Positions 48,683 to 60,758 are shown, counted from the first letter of the stretch. The stretch is 64,000 bases of DNA from Sanderia malayensis (GCA_013076295.1 RQOL01000961.1:1-64000), one strand, 5' to 3'. The notes: a model not told the origin generated them from the letters alone. Made by a program: numbers and translations.

Positions 48683-49329
48683 TAAACCAAGTATTATTAT
48701 TATTACTGTTGTCATTAATATTGTTATTATTATTATTATAAGTCGCCATGATATGTGTTTACAACCCAACTCAAATTCATTTGGACGCTCAAGAAAGCGA
48801 GAAATTTGCTTGACTTTTAACGGTAATTATCAATAGTCAAGCGCGAAACATTGCTAAATGAAGCAGGTGTCGCAGAAGCATAGATTAAATGGTGTCGATA
48901 TATCGGGGCATAACTGTACATTCATGGCATACAGAAAAACAGATATCACTCAAGGGAAAACAAAAAGTAACATGCATTTGAAGAAGCTCTATACCTTTTT
49001 AAGCTGTTGTGCACCGCAGCAATGGAAACCACATAAAGCGTTGAAGAATCGAAACATCAACCATCGTCATAACTTATCGACATGAAAAAGCTTTAGAGAT
49101 ATTCATGATTACCAGTAGATGAACGTATTACATAGTTTCTATTGTCAATAGTGAATTTATGATGATAAGTGGCCACCTAGCCGCAGCCTTCTTAGCCACT
49201 AATTGTTGCAGCTCCACGGACGTTAACTACATTGTTGAGTAGGGCTACTGAAAAGGTCTAAGCATGCGTGGACCATCTGTAAATCTTGCGCGTTTGCGCA
49301 GCTTGAAATTATCTGCATCTGTTAAACAT

Positions 49330-49439
49330 GGTTTCCATATAATCATTGAGGGTCGCTGAAAGGATTAAAAATCACAAAAAGGCATTGTCAAAAGTTGATT
49401 TTAATCCTTTGAGCGACCCTGAACGGCCATATGGAAAGC
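49330..49439. mobile_element. Long hairpin, probable fold-back MITE
   Basis: Two arms of about 45 bases: GGGTCGCTGAAAGGATTAAA on the left pairs with TTTTAATCCTTTGAGCGACC on the right, and TTTCCATAT pairs with ATATGGAAA at the outer ends. The loop is about 20 bases. Noncoding. Confidence 0.65.
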
Positions 49440-50189
49440 GGGCTTTATAGCATAACTCAAACTCAATCTTGCATAATTTCTGCAAAGCGATGGCCACTTT
49501 TAGACCACTTTGGGAAAAAATCTCCGCCATTCGGAGGTCTTTCTAGTATAGAGTAGTTGCCCGTTAATAGACATTCTGACAGTGGCCCAATTCAATTATC
49601 CTATTCAATTATCCTCGCTACAGAATGGTAGAAAACTTAAGATTTACCAACTGGCGTCTCTCGGCCATTGGGCATTCAAGCATCTAACAAACAAAAAGTT
49701 AGTATCTAGCAATTATCTGATTGATGAAATCTCGAGATCGACTCAAGCGTCAGCTTTGTCGTAATTGAATGTGGAGCAAGCAAACAGGTGCATCTCGCGC
49801 AGTCGGAAAACGTTAAATTGAATGCGAGCACCAGGCATGTCCGAAAAATGTTTAATAAACAAATGTCCTAGTGCGACAGTGAACGAGCTGTGCCAATCGC
49901 AAATAAACATCGAAACTGCTTACAGACAGCAGCGCAATAACAAGCATTCAGGCAAGATAAGGCACAGGCATACTGTTCAGTAATCACGATGTAATCTTGT
50001 GTGCTAAACATACGAGTTAAATGGCTCTGCTGGATATTGGATTACGTTGAAATTTCTGCAAAATGCGTGGAAGATGCATTAATTATTTATTCGCAATTTA
50101 ACTTGCAAAGAATCGCTCACTAAACATGAAGATACCGATATTTGTTGAGAGGGGGAAAAGGCACGCAATCTGGAGCCAAATCAAAGAAT

Positions 50190-50335
50190 TTTTCAGATAT
50201 TTTGGAGCAAATGTTAGGATATCTAGGAATTTCGGTAAAAAAGCGGGATTTCTTAGCGGAATTGGTGAAAACACGAGGATCTTCTTAGGGATTTCGGCAC
50301 AAACGCTGGGACGTTTAGAAACATTTTGCGAGAGC
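50190..50335 (+). repeat. Degenerate ~31-bp tandem repeat
   Basis: Three to four diverged units of the pattern GGAATTTCGGTAAAAAAGCG then GGATTTCTTAG, such as AATTGGTGAAAACACGAGGA and ATTTCGGCACAAACGCTGGG. Open frames on both strands here follow the repeat. Confidence 0.5.
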
Positions 50336-50852
50336 TGCGAATAGTGGTTTACCCGAGAGAAAGCAAAACAGAAGAACAACAAAACTGAAAAACTTAGGCG
50401 ACGATTTTCGTATTTCGAATCGGTTACTCTACACACGTTGACAGTATAATTGATTCCAGATGAGCCGATAAGATCAATAAAACACTGCATAGAACGACGT
50501 CCATCTTATGAAATACTTTAAATTATTGATATCCAATGGCAAATGCAATTACATGGATAAGATTGAAGTAGAAGGAAGTACTAACAGGTGTCTCGGTGTA
50601 TGAAAAATGAACACGGGGTTAATCATTAGATAATTTCGTTCTTAATTATAAAATAGCTGCTATACGCGTGTACCAGGCCCTGGTTGTTAGCTCGTCGCTT
50701 CAAATTTTATCAGTTGGTCCAAGTGTTGCGTTACACGTGTACTGGTAAACGTGTACAGTCCTGGATGGAGGGGAGGGGCCTATTATAGATAGCGCAAATA
50801 AGAAAATCTATATTATGTTATGTGCCCCAAGCTTTGGTACCCCCCTGATTGC

Positions 50853-50973
50853 ATTAACGGCAAGTTTCTTCCCATGTTAATGGCAAGTATCTCCCCATGT
50901 TAACGGTAAGTATCTTCCCAAGTTAATGGCAAGCTTTTTCCCATGTTAATGCCAAGTATCTTCCCAGCTAACC
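50853..50973 (+). repeat. 23-bp minisatellite
   Basis: Five copies of a unit like ATGGCAAGTATCTTCCCATG plus TTA, with point differences between copies. Confidence 0.9.
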
Positions 50974-52178
50974 CGGCACAAGTCTCCGTTATCTTTTATT
51001 TGTCACATGCATGCCCTACTCGTGTCTCGATCATCCAAGCTCTCGTCAGCTCTCGACTAATCACAACGCTAACAGTAATTAACATCGTACATAATCTGAT
51101 TTGAAAAGGTTGTCAGGAGTCTCTTCGTAAAACCGAAACGAAAAGCCTCTGACAGTAAAGTCGGTCTAAAATCCAGATAGTTATACTCACCATTTCCATC
51201 TTTTTCTTTCCTTCTTTAGTGTGATTCGTTGCGCAATTAATTACTAGCAGACCAGCGCCAAACCCTGCGTCAAAGAGAAACATATGTATTGAGTACATCA
51301 GTTAGAAACAAACATACAACAATCCAACCAGGAATCAGTCTGCTTTACAAGTGATAAACAACCTTAATTTCATCGTTCACAACGACCTATATTAATCGGA
51401 GGGTAGTGATTAGATGGTCTCCAAGCTCTGGGATATAATTCATTGTTTTCCAACTTTCCGGCACAATGATCACAGCCAAATTGAATTAAGCCTTTCATGC
51501 AACATCTGCCAGTTAAAAGCTTTTCGACGAGAGAAGAATGGACTTTGTGAAGAAATTAAAGATCTGCCATATGGCGAGATATATCAAATAGATCTTAACA
51601 TAATACAAGAACAAATCATTTCCATTGACTATGATCTGGTAAAAGTTGCATTCAAAAGAAAACCGTAAGCCGGTTATACGTGACTTTACTTGGAAAACAG
51701 ACTGTTGAAACAATGATACGATGTAATAAGCAAAATATAAAATAATTAATTTGAGCGCATGGGTTTACCGCAGTAATGATAAATGTAGCCATCTTTCAAA
51801 CGAGTATAATCGTGTAAAGAATTATAGGATAATGGAAAGATTAATAGATAGAAAGTAATAATTATTTTTAAAGCACCTCAAGGAAACCAAAGTTAAATAT
51901 AAACTGGAGAAGATAAAATATTCATTGCAATCGCTAATAGCTACGATCGGTGGTTGAATATTGGTTGTCTGGCAATTGTAAAAGAATGAAGGCACTTATA
52001 TACTTTTCAATAAGAAATTGGTTTATACGAAATTAGAGCGAAGATGGTAAAAAAATTAAGAAACTTTATTACTAAACTCAATAATAACAAGTAATTGTAC
52101 AATTTCCATCCTTATAACAGGCTTTGTGTATAGCATGGCCTCATAAACATAAAAAATTCTTTATGATCCTTATAATCT

Positions 52179-52252
52179 GCCAGGTGAATGCGTAAGCACG
52201 AAACTCAGAGTTGCAGCGAATCGTGCGTCATTCTTACCGAATATTATCCTAT
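52179..52252 (+). repeat. Dispersed repeat, copy 2
   Basis: Contains AAGCACGAAACTCAGAGTTG, CAGCGAATCGTGCGTC and CGAATATTATCCTAT. About 85-90 percent like 48611-48682 by eye. Confidence 0.7.
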
Positions 52253-52648
52253 TATAAAAAATTCCTTAACTTTTATTTGGAACAGATTGTAATTCTTAAT
52301 TTTAACCTTCACGAGTTTCTTCGTCACTATCTGGGTTTATATCCATCAAAAAATGCCAAAATCAGAACAATATGTTAGTTTTAGAACACCATAATAAAAA
52401 ACGAATTTAGAAAACTTTAGCACAATAACGCCAAAATTGTCATGCCAAACTGAGAAGCTTTCATAATTATTAGGGGATAATGCAGGTTCATCATAAAAAA
52501 CCCAATGACAATCTAACACAACCATCATTGAATCCAGAAGGATCAATAGACAAATAAAACGAAATCTCATCCACAATTTGTTCGCAATTACTCCACATTT
52601 CAATCTAAAACGGCATACAAATAAAAATAACTATACACAAATCAAGTT

Positions 52649-53358
52649 TCACCGAGTAATCTGGGCAATAATTGTAACCTCAGTGTCTTGAAAAGTATCC
52701 TTAATAATCTCTCTTACTTCATACCAGTCAAGACCATCGGGCCCCGCACCAAGTCTTCCCATTCGAAGATCAACCACGCGGTTAGCCTCGCAATGGTGTC
52801 TGACGTCAGCTAAAGCCGATCGCAAGTACTTATAGCAGCCTCTATCCCACCATCTTTCTCTCGTAACCTGTCAAAGAATTAGCAATGAGATTAGACCTAT
52901 TGTAATTTCATGTATTATAATATTTATTATAATAATATCCATTATATTTATAATAACTGTTACAAACCAGATAATATATGAAGGAATCCTTGTATGGTAA
53001 GATTGCAGCTCCGCCAGGCTTTACACCTAAAAGAAAAGCAGTATTTACTATTTGAGATGATGATAATGGTTTTTGTAACTTCCTCAGCAATTACTCAAGG
53101 CTCTTTCTAAAATTGAATTTCCTCAAAACACCTGTTTATTATAGTATTACACAGAAAACGAAGGTAGTCATGCATACCTTGTTGCTTTAGAGTTTCAATA
53201 TTCCCAAAGGCTTTTTTGAATTGCTTAGCAAGTCCTTTGTCCATTGCAAAATCAGAGCTTACGCATTGTGCAAGAGACGCACCATATTTATCGGCTTGCA
53301 AAGTGATTTTATCAGCATGACTTGGACCTGATTTGTATTCAATGAGCTTGAATTTACC
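52649..53358 (-). CDS. OARD1: TARG1/OARD1-like macrodomain protein (5' exon not found)
   Basis: TARG1 is an ADP-ribose glycohydrolase that removes mono-ADP-ribose from acidic residues. Exons 53178-53358, 52968-53026 and 52649-52867 join in consistent phases (1, then 0). Matching blocks are SLAQCVSSDFAMDKGLAKQF then KKAFG (human [20 protein letters not shown]), IYYLVTRERWW (human IYYLITKKRAS), and RMGRLGAGPDGLDWYEVREI (human [20 protein letters not shown]). The catalytic Asp (human D125) is kept, in GPDGLDW, but the catalytic Lys (human K84) is Arg. The N-terminal ITYVKGDLF block is replaced by a divergent LIEYKSGPSHAD. So this may be an altered or inactive ADP-ribose binder. An upstream exon with ATG should exist beyond 53358. 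Family assignment is by remembered sequence. Confidence 0.72.
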
Positions 53359-54872
53359 CTAGGAAAAAATAAAATCTTAACACTACTTATATGTATAGTG
53401 CTGAAAAGGGTTTGGATAATGGTTATACTGCAGCCTATGCAAGCAATCTCAGGTTGCAAGCATGCTACAACTTATGTGCATGATTGTAATAGCTGCAGCA
53501 TAAGCTTTATATTCACCGTGCAAGTTTTGTCTTCTGACAGATTTGCTGCCTCAGAAAATAATCTGATGGAAGAAGCTAATGCACTGTTTGAACCTGAAAT
53601 GGAAAATAATTTGATATTAATAAAACATCAAAGGGATGAAATATGCAGTCGGATAATTACGTCATAGCAAAAACATCACGTGGAAGCGAAGCGGTGTGTG
53701 TATAATACATTGTATAGAGTATGCAAAAAAGGTACAAGAAATATATTATATATCAGAAATATACTCACAGCTCTGGGATGTTGGCTTGCCAAGCAATAAA
53801 TATGCTCTTGAGCTTGAAAACAAGCAACGTTTTAGCATTGTCGAGCTCTTGCTAAAAGGGCCTATCATGGAAAAAACAAATGTCGTAAATTTGGGGGCGT
53901 AACCAGCTACTTAGACACCCATCCCGAGGAGAGACACAAAAGCAAAGAGTACCAAGGAGCTAATCTACGTAGCTAAGCTAGGGTCCTTGGCTGGTACCTT
54001 GGTAGGGTGGTATAAGCAAGTTAGGAGAAGGCCTATAAAGTGGTACGGTAGCAGCAGAGGAAAAACGTGTGCCTCATTCATGATAGCAATAACAAATCAA
54101 TTTCAATGCACCAAGAAAACCCAACAAAATCAACTAAGTACATTGGAAAGTACCCAGACAAACAGAAATATTCAACTTACCCCAACGAAGCTAATTAATT
54201 CTATTTTTTCAGAATATTTTCTTCAAAGAGCAAAGCAAACCATGCTTTGCTTCTGTTGATTCAAAATGGGGGCGTAGCAGTGCAGTGCAGCAATGCGCAC
54301 GTTTGTAATGCCCACCTTTTGAGGATTTTCAAAATCCTCTCACATTGTTTTTCAATGCGTCAATGTGCAAAAACTCCAGGGATTGAGGCGTCAGAGATTA
54401 CCATTGAGGATTATTTTCAGCATTCAATTTGCAGCGTATGCAAACGCATGTTAAGTTGCGGAGAGACAAAATCTTATGAATATTGCAGAAATTTATTGCA
54501 ATCTAAAGATTTTGCGACTTACCAAAACATGGAATATAAGTCCTGTCAACTCCATCGTATCCACAAACACAATTAGCAGTGCATATATGGAAAAACAGTT
54601 GGCTTTGCAAGTATTAATACTCAACAACACAAGGCAGGTGAGGCAGGTGCAGACTTGGATGAATAGAAATGGTAAAAGGCAGTAAAGTTTATCAAAGACA
54701 CTGTAAATATTATTCAAAGACATAAATAAGAATATACAGCTGGGTATTCTAGAAGAGTTCTGAAGACTTGTTTGAAAAAATTCATCTTATTCGTAACAAA
54801 ACAACTAAGTTATCAGCATATTCATCCTGATAACTTCGTAACAAAACAATTAAGTTATCAGCATATTTTAAT
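53359..54872. other. Intergenic; possible missing exon of the macrodomain gene
   Basis: No convincing exon. Open frame 54247-54576 (+) has scattered Cys (CSVCKRMLSCGE) but no clear start context or homology. ACTAAGTTATCAGCATAT-like sequence is repeated at 54805-54870 (TCGTAACAAAACAA then TAAGTTATCAGCATAT, twice). Confidence 0.4.
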
Positions 54873-55298
54873 ATGGAATCGAAAGGCAGTTGTCCTTCAA
54901 AACAATCTTCAAAACAATGCGAACAAGACAAGCGAAGTTTAGTCGTGATCGGCAACAAACCAAACCAATGCGAAGGCAAGAATGCATGCTATAAAAAAAG
55001 AATTTCGGAGTTGTGTCAGCGAGCAATTGATGAAAACTGCGAAGCGCATGGATCCAGTGAGGAGGAGCATAACCATTGTCCATCATGTGAATACATGTGC
55101 ATGGAATGCCTGAAGATTGCAGTGAAAGCTATCGAGCGCTACAAAGCAAGGACTAATGGACAATTGAGCATTCCTATTTGCACGTGTGGCATGAATGGAG
55201 GAACTAGCACAAAGGTGGGAGGGACAAAGAACTTAGGAGTGAGACGGACTTTGGTAGTGTATAGATGTATGAAGAAAAACAAACAGAAAGATCGATAA
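54873..55298 (+). CDS. Possible small Cys-rich protein, single exon
   Basis: Open frame of 141 codons starting MESKGSCPSKQSSKQCEQDK. It has about fourteen Cys, including a CPSCEYMCMECLK cluster and PICTCG, and a Lys-rich C-terminus. There is no signal peptide. The CxxC-CxxC spacing could bind zinc. It lies between the macrodomain gene and parvin on the opposite strand. I do not recognise it; it could be an exon of a longer gene or chance. Confidence 0.3.
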   Translation: MESKGSCPSKQSSKQCEQDKRSLVVIGNKPNQCEGKNACYKKRISELCQRAIDENCEAHGSSEEEHNHCPSCEYMCMECLKIAVKAIERYKARTNGQLSIPICTCGMNGGTSTKVGGTKNLGVRRTLVVYRCMKKNKQKDR

Positions 55299-56012
55299 AT
55301 CGTCCTTCAAGGCGAGGATTAGCCGTTGGAAATGATCTACGTAATAGCAAATCGAAAAACGTGGATGTCATAGAAGCAATACTATGCAGTACAATAGCCA
55401 ATAATAAAACAATAGCCGTTATAAAGCAATAGCCTTTACAAAGTCTTTACAAAGATAACATAGTGATGATCTTTGTGCTAAACTTGCTATGATATGATAT
55501 CATACAAAAAATTGATACAAATACGGGTTTATAATACATATAGGTCTCACAAAAAGGTGATGTGATTAAAAAGTGTGAATATTAAAAGGGATTATACATG
55601 ATGACATTTTGTCATGTGAATCAATAGATAGGATTCTATCTACATTTTCTGTCAATAAATATAACTGATTTCTATTAATTACTATTATTAAGGTTTTAAC
55701 GCAAGGATCTATTTCTTAGCTTGGGAAAGAGCTACAGAACTGGTTGCTTAGAAAAAAGTTACGGGTAAATTCGAAAATTCGACTTAAAACAAAGACAAAT
55801 TTGAAATATTTATGGATAGAAGTAACTATCTTTACCGTGATTGTTTCACCGCGTTTGAAGCAGGGTCACAATGAACAGAATTAATTTGAAATGAAAAAGG
55901 ACTATATTGAGTTGGATTCAATAATTTACAAAAATTTGAGCTTTGAAATTCACTAAAGTATCAACCTCGACTGACCATAGCTGCCTGTTTTTGTCGATGT
56001 AATGTTCGCACC
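55299..56012. other. Parvin 3' flank
   Basis: AT-rich, no gene seen. Probably includes the parvin 3' UTR. Confidence 0.5.
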
Positions 56013-59000
56013 TTATATGTTCTTGTATTTGGTGAAGAGAGCGTAGAGAACTCGAAGGGTTGACTTCAAATCCTGTGTTACAATGTCTGAAAGATGTGAA
56101 ATGAAATTAGGTGAAACATTGCACCTTCATGATGACAAAATTCAAAGCAGATGGAAAAATACAACTAAACATTGACGTCAAGCTATTTCGCGTTTGTGCA
56201 AATAATTATTGATAGGGCAAGCAAGGAACGAGGTAGGAAATAGGATGGGAGCATTCAGAGTTGGGTTAATACCTTCTGCTTTGGCCTTTGGTTTTCCTAG
56301 TCCTGCATCTTGTACAAGCTCCAGGGCAAAGTCGACATTATGAACCTGTAACATAAAACAAATGATCGTGAATATGTTTGTGCTTGTCTGTTCAGTGATA
56401 CCGTCTTCACGGATATGCTTGAAGTGCAACATTTCGAGATATATTTTTTTCACAGTCGGACCTGAAGTTTCAAGTGCAATACTTCCAAGGTTGATTAAAC
56501 TTACCTTCTGTTCAAATCCTTTCGGAGTTAAATGAAACATGTGCAGCGGAACAAAATAGCCTTCCAGTAGGCCAACCAACAGAATGAAGTAAACGCCATC
56601 ATGAAACTATAGAAACAAACAACGGTACTTAATAGGACATCGAAGCCAAAGGGAATTTAGAGTCGCAGAAAAGTTATTAAGAGCTCTATGCATTCAATAT
56701 CTTCGGAGCCTTATACGAGCTACATAGAACATGGCTCCACCAAGTAATAGCATGTACGCAAGCCTGAAGCGCTTCAAGGTCATACAGTCAACTCTGTCTA
56801 ATTCGAACACTCTGGGACGTGTGAAAATATTCGAATTACAAAAAGTTCGAATTATAGAGGTTTGCTTTATAAGAATTGGTTCATTAGTGATCCTTGAAGG
56901 GACGGAGAATTTGGTTCGAATTAGACAAAAGTTCGAATTACACGAGTTCGAATTATGCAGATTTGACTGTATCTTTAAAAAAACTCTTAATACAGTCTAC
57001 TCCCCATAAGTGGAACCTGCACGGGAATGACAAAAAAATGGTTCCGAATTATAAGGTTTGTTAATGCAAATCCAAGGGACCGGAAAAATTGGTTCCACTA
57101 AACGAAAGTTCCACTTATCCAAGGTTCCACTTATCGGGAGTAGACTGTATTTCTCATTAAATTCTTGTTGACTCTTTCTACCTGCTTGTCGAGGTTTGTG
57201 ACTTCTAAGTTGAGCTTTCCAAGATGCTTGTTTACAAATCCTTGAAGTGACTATAACAAAAGCAGCAAAATATCAATTTCAGACAAAGCATACTTATACA
57301 AATAATGAACTACATACTTGTACAGTAAAATACTTTTCAAGATACACACTCACACAGATGCACGCTATAGAATGCTATAGAAAGTGCTATTGAAAGTAAT
57401 TTACAGAAATGTTATGGATAAATGAAGCTAACAATTATATGACGCTGTTGATAACAGTGCGATGCTGTGTACAAAAATACAACACGAATCTAAAAAGCTA
57501 TCAATGATATGCCATGCTTACCTTCTTTACAACACTAAGCTTCTCAGGCGCGTGGTCAAACAGCGTGTCGAATGCATCTCGCTCTGCAAGAGTATGAATT
57601 TAAAATTAAACTTCTTCACGCAACGATAGTAGAACATGCTCAAATGTATCACTTGAGAATAATATGGATGAATTAAATGCTTGCCTTGTCTACTATCCGC
57701 ATCTAACCTGTTCAAAAAGATAATAAAATAATTGTTTTTGATCTACTAAAGCACCATGTTAAGGTTAAGGGCATTAAGTGAACAGATAATGACAACCCAC
57801 AACTGGCACAATCCGTCAGTTAAGCTAATGCGCATTTGTAATACTACACTATGGCTATAACTTACCCAAAATCTTCAGTGACATTTTCAGGAACAGTCTT
57901 GCTCCTCAGAACACCTTGCCTTTTCTGAAAGGAAATGTATAATAAAATGAATGCCCTTGTCTTATATTTTAATTGGGTACAGAATACAAGTTGCAATTTC
58001 TGGGGCCAACAAAGGAACAGTGGTGAACCCCATATGACAGGCTCCTCTGGTCTAATACACTGCTTGATGATTCAATTTACTGTCTGCTAAAATAAATTCC
58101 CAAACATGAAAAAGTAGGTTGTGGCTCCTTATTAGGTTCAATACAATAGCGCTCAATGAATTTCTGTGAGAACAACACAAAGACTGACAGTAGCATTGCA
58201 AACCATATAGTCATCTTTACAGTAAACATACGTGTTTGTTACAAATTACTACTAACCTGGACGACAACAACATTTAGAATGACGTCTTTGGGAAGTTTGT
58301 AAGGACAGTTGAACTTCTTTGCAAGTGCAACCAAAAGATAAAGAATGGCAGGCAGGTGCTTGGAATGAATTACTACAAGACAAAAACAAATTCAAAAACT
58401 AGCCTTCATTGGTCCTTTGATAAGGTGCCAAAACCAATAACGAAATGGGGAATGCATCCCCTAAGCTTACTAGTAAATAGCTCGAGATTCATAGCCAGAT
58501 TTCATCACACGATACAAAAAATTTTCATGAAAACAATGGCTTCTGTGGTGTAGGGTGGTGAGACTCTGGAGTCACAATCAAAAGATGGAAGGTTCAGGAT
58601 CTGTACTTGAAAATTTTGAGTACAGCAACCTCTAGCAATATGCTCACACAAATCATACCTCTCTCCACCCAGGAGTTTAAATATGTAGCTGATTCATATG
58701 AGTTCTATCTGTGGCTGCCCCTTGGTATATGGTATTAAGTAAAGCAATCAGGGGGTAATGTGTAAAGTTGGTCAATTAGCCTATGGCAATAAGATTATAA
58801 AAGTACACCTCTACAGTATATGCATGGCAAATCTCTTGCAATCTGTGAGCCTTCAGATATTTAGAGTAATGAGCTTTAGAGTACTTGTATGTACCAATGT
58901 AAAGCAGTATATAAATGAATATTATTATTATTATTATTGTTACTATTATTATTGAGCTCACATTGCTTTGTCCACCGGTCCTGGTCATTTATTACAAGAA

Positions 59001-60361
59001 TTTCATTGACTTTATGTAAGAACTGATCAAGTTTCTGCTTTTGAACCGTAACTGACTGTGTAACTTCTGTCAATGCTCCAAAATCAATGCCAGATAGCTT
59101 TTCTAAAAATCACAGGTAACCTCGATTAGATTAAAACTACCAATGAAACTTCAATGAGATGTCTTTTGAAGATTTTGTTTTACATTTGGCAGATATCCAG
59201 AGGATGAGGTTAAGCTTACCAACAAATATTGCTAAAATATGACCATCATAAAGATCTTCTGCAATGTTCTTTACAACAATTCTCAAGTCTTGTAGTTCAT
59301 CGTTTATCCAGTCAAGCAGAACCTTAGAGAAGAATTAAGTAGCATAAGAGAGTAGCGCAGATAAGGAATTTGAGTAAATAAATAAAAGAAAGAAAAATTC
59401 ATATTTAGGACATTTATACCTCACAAAGCTCTTTCACTTTTGAATCCTCAAGTGAATTAGGTTCTACCATATAACGTTCCTGTCCTTCATCTGTAATCAT
59501 GATAATGCATGTATTGTTAGGGCTTATGACATGAAGCTATTTGCAGAAAGACTGATTGATTTTTCAAAGAAAAGGTTGATACAATTCTTACCAAGGAAGA
59601 AAGAGTCAGGTGACACAACAACTAGTGGAGATGTTGGATCCTCAATTGACTTTTTTCCCTGCTCTTCCAATTCATTTACTGAAATGCAATGAGCAGATCA
59701 TCATCATCATCACCATCATCATACCCATTTACATCTACTACATCTATCATTAAAAATCACAATCATGTCCAATCATCATAATAGTGCTATGTTATCATAA
59801 TTATAAGTTGTATACTTATTTTCGTAAATTAAATTCTTTTTAATATTTATTTCTAGTATTAAATTTTAATTTTAGCGAAGTTGTGGTGGCGACTGGCGTG
59901 AAGCAATTTTAAAATAAATTTGAATTTAATTTCATGGCCTTTTTGGATCATTTTGGTTCATCCTTGTGGGCCCCATTTTCATTTGGGATTCATTTTATTA
60001 GGTTGTTATCTTCTTCTTTTTAATTTGTCAATATAGTTTTAGGAGCTGTTATCCTTGTGGGCCCCTGCTTAATAAAAATATATCGTAATAAAACTGAGGT
60101 TTAAAAATAATCTTTCTGGCGCTCCAAACAGCGAAGAAAATCTCAATTTCCTGCTCTTCTCTTGTCATGAAAAAGTTCTAATGGCCTATCGTATTTGTTA
60201 TTCACTTGTCACTGGTACAAATAATTTGAGTATTAGGAACGATGATAATAAAACATGTAAAATTTACCTTCTTTCTCTGCTTTACGGCTTCTTCTTGTCA
60301 GTGTACCCATCCATCCCTTATCCTTCTTCAAAGTTCCAGATGGCGAAGTTGGAGTCGCCAT
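56013..60361 (-). CDS. PARVA: Parvin (integrin-linked kinase partner), complete, 13 exons
   Basis: Parvins bind ILK and actin at integrin adhesions (ILK-PINCH-parvin complex). Exons: 60268-60361, 59592-59678, 59420-59490, 59220-59322, 58962-59102, 58257-58372, 57866-57924, 57685-57707, 57522-57583, 57182-57250, 56505-56606, 56273-56345, 56013-56086. All phases close to 357 residues, the usual size. The N-terminus is MATPTSPSGTLKKDKGW. CH1 includes LLDWINDELQDLRIVVKNIA and AEDLYDGHIL. The linker has NVVVVQKRQGVLRSKTVPEN. CH2 includes ERDAFDTLFDHAPEKLSVVK, FVNKHLGKLNLEVTNLDKQ, GVYFILLVGLLEGYFVPLHM and the end DLKSTLRVLYALFTKYKNI. Exon 57685-57707 is only 23 bases and its intron starts with GC. 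Two MITEs lie in the intron between exons 57182 and 56606. The symbol stands for the single invertebrate parvin (alpha/beta type). Confidence 0.96.
56783..56971 (+). mobile_element. TTCGAA-rich MITE in a parvin intron
   Basis: Complete copy: TACAGTCAACTCTGTCTAAT at the left and CAGATTTGACTGTA at the right, TA at both edges, with internal TTCGAATTA repeats and GGTTCATTAGTGATCCTTGA. Same family as 23060-23243 and 39083-39264. Confidence 0.85.
56991..57149 (+). mobile_element. MITE with CAGTCTACTCCC ends, in a parvin intron
   Basis: Terminal inverted repeats of about 26 bases: TACAGTCTACTCCCCATAAG and CTTATCGGGAGTAGACTGTA, followed inward by TGGAACC and its complement. TA at each edge. It lies 20 bases from the TTCGAA-type MITE. 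CAGT ends are shared, which suggests the same transposase class. Confidence 0.85.
58918..58954 (+). repeat. ATT microsatellite
   Basis: About twelve ATT units with one GTTACT interruption, in a parvin intron a few bases from the donor of exon 58962-59102. Confidence 0.9.
59697..59731 (+). repeat. ATC microsatellite
   Basis: ATCATCATCATCATCACC-type repeat in a parvin intron. Confidence 0.85.
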
Positions 60362-60758
60362 TTTGAGAGAAGCAATAACCCAACCCACCCTCGCTCTCAT
60401 GTCTCTCAAAGCAATTATACCGGAAGTGATTTGCGCCCCTCCCACTTATTGTGATTGGAAATAAATAGCGAAAAAAAGTTAGAAAGTTATGGTGGAAAAA
60501 AAGAAAAAATTATGACAAAGTAAGTTTTTCAAAATATAAACCAAATTTACTTACAACCATCTAAGGCGAAATGCATAAGAATATTTGACATTATTTGGTG
60601 ATCATACAATCAAAGTAAAGAAAATACAAGTCTCACAAATTAATCTTCTTTTAAATACAAATGGCATAAGAAGTAGTCAAAATATTGTCTTTTGTAAAAA
60701 AGTTGACAATATTACTATACAAGTTATGTAAAGTTACCAAAACCCAAGTCCTCGATAT
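60362..60758. other. Between EF-hand gene 3' end and parvin 5' end
   Basis: About 400 bases with no gene; likely the EF-hand gene 3' UTR and the parvin promoter. Both genes are on -. Confidence 0.6.

Larger units (their letters stand above)
46901..52648. other. Gene-poor stretch with small repeats
   Basis: Nearly 6 kb without a supported gene. It contains the dispersed repeat at 48611-48682 and 52179-52252, a long hairpin at 49330-49439, a degenerate tandem repeat at 50190-50335, a 23-bp minisatellite at 50853-50973 and AAT/ATT microsatellites near 48517-48536 and 48687-48740. Open frames at 50098-50490 (-) and 51414-51668 (+) are not convincing. Confidence 0.5.

Noticed and set aside
50098..50490. 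130-codon ORF on - (KRPSVCAEIPKKILVFSPIP)
   Set aside because: Coincides with a degenerate tandem repeat; no splice or homology support.
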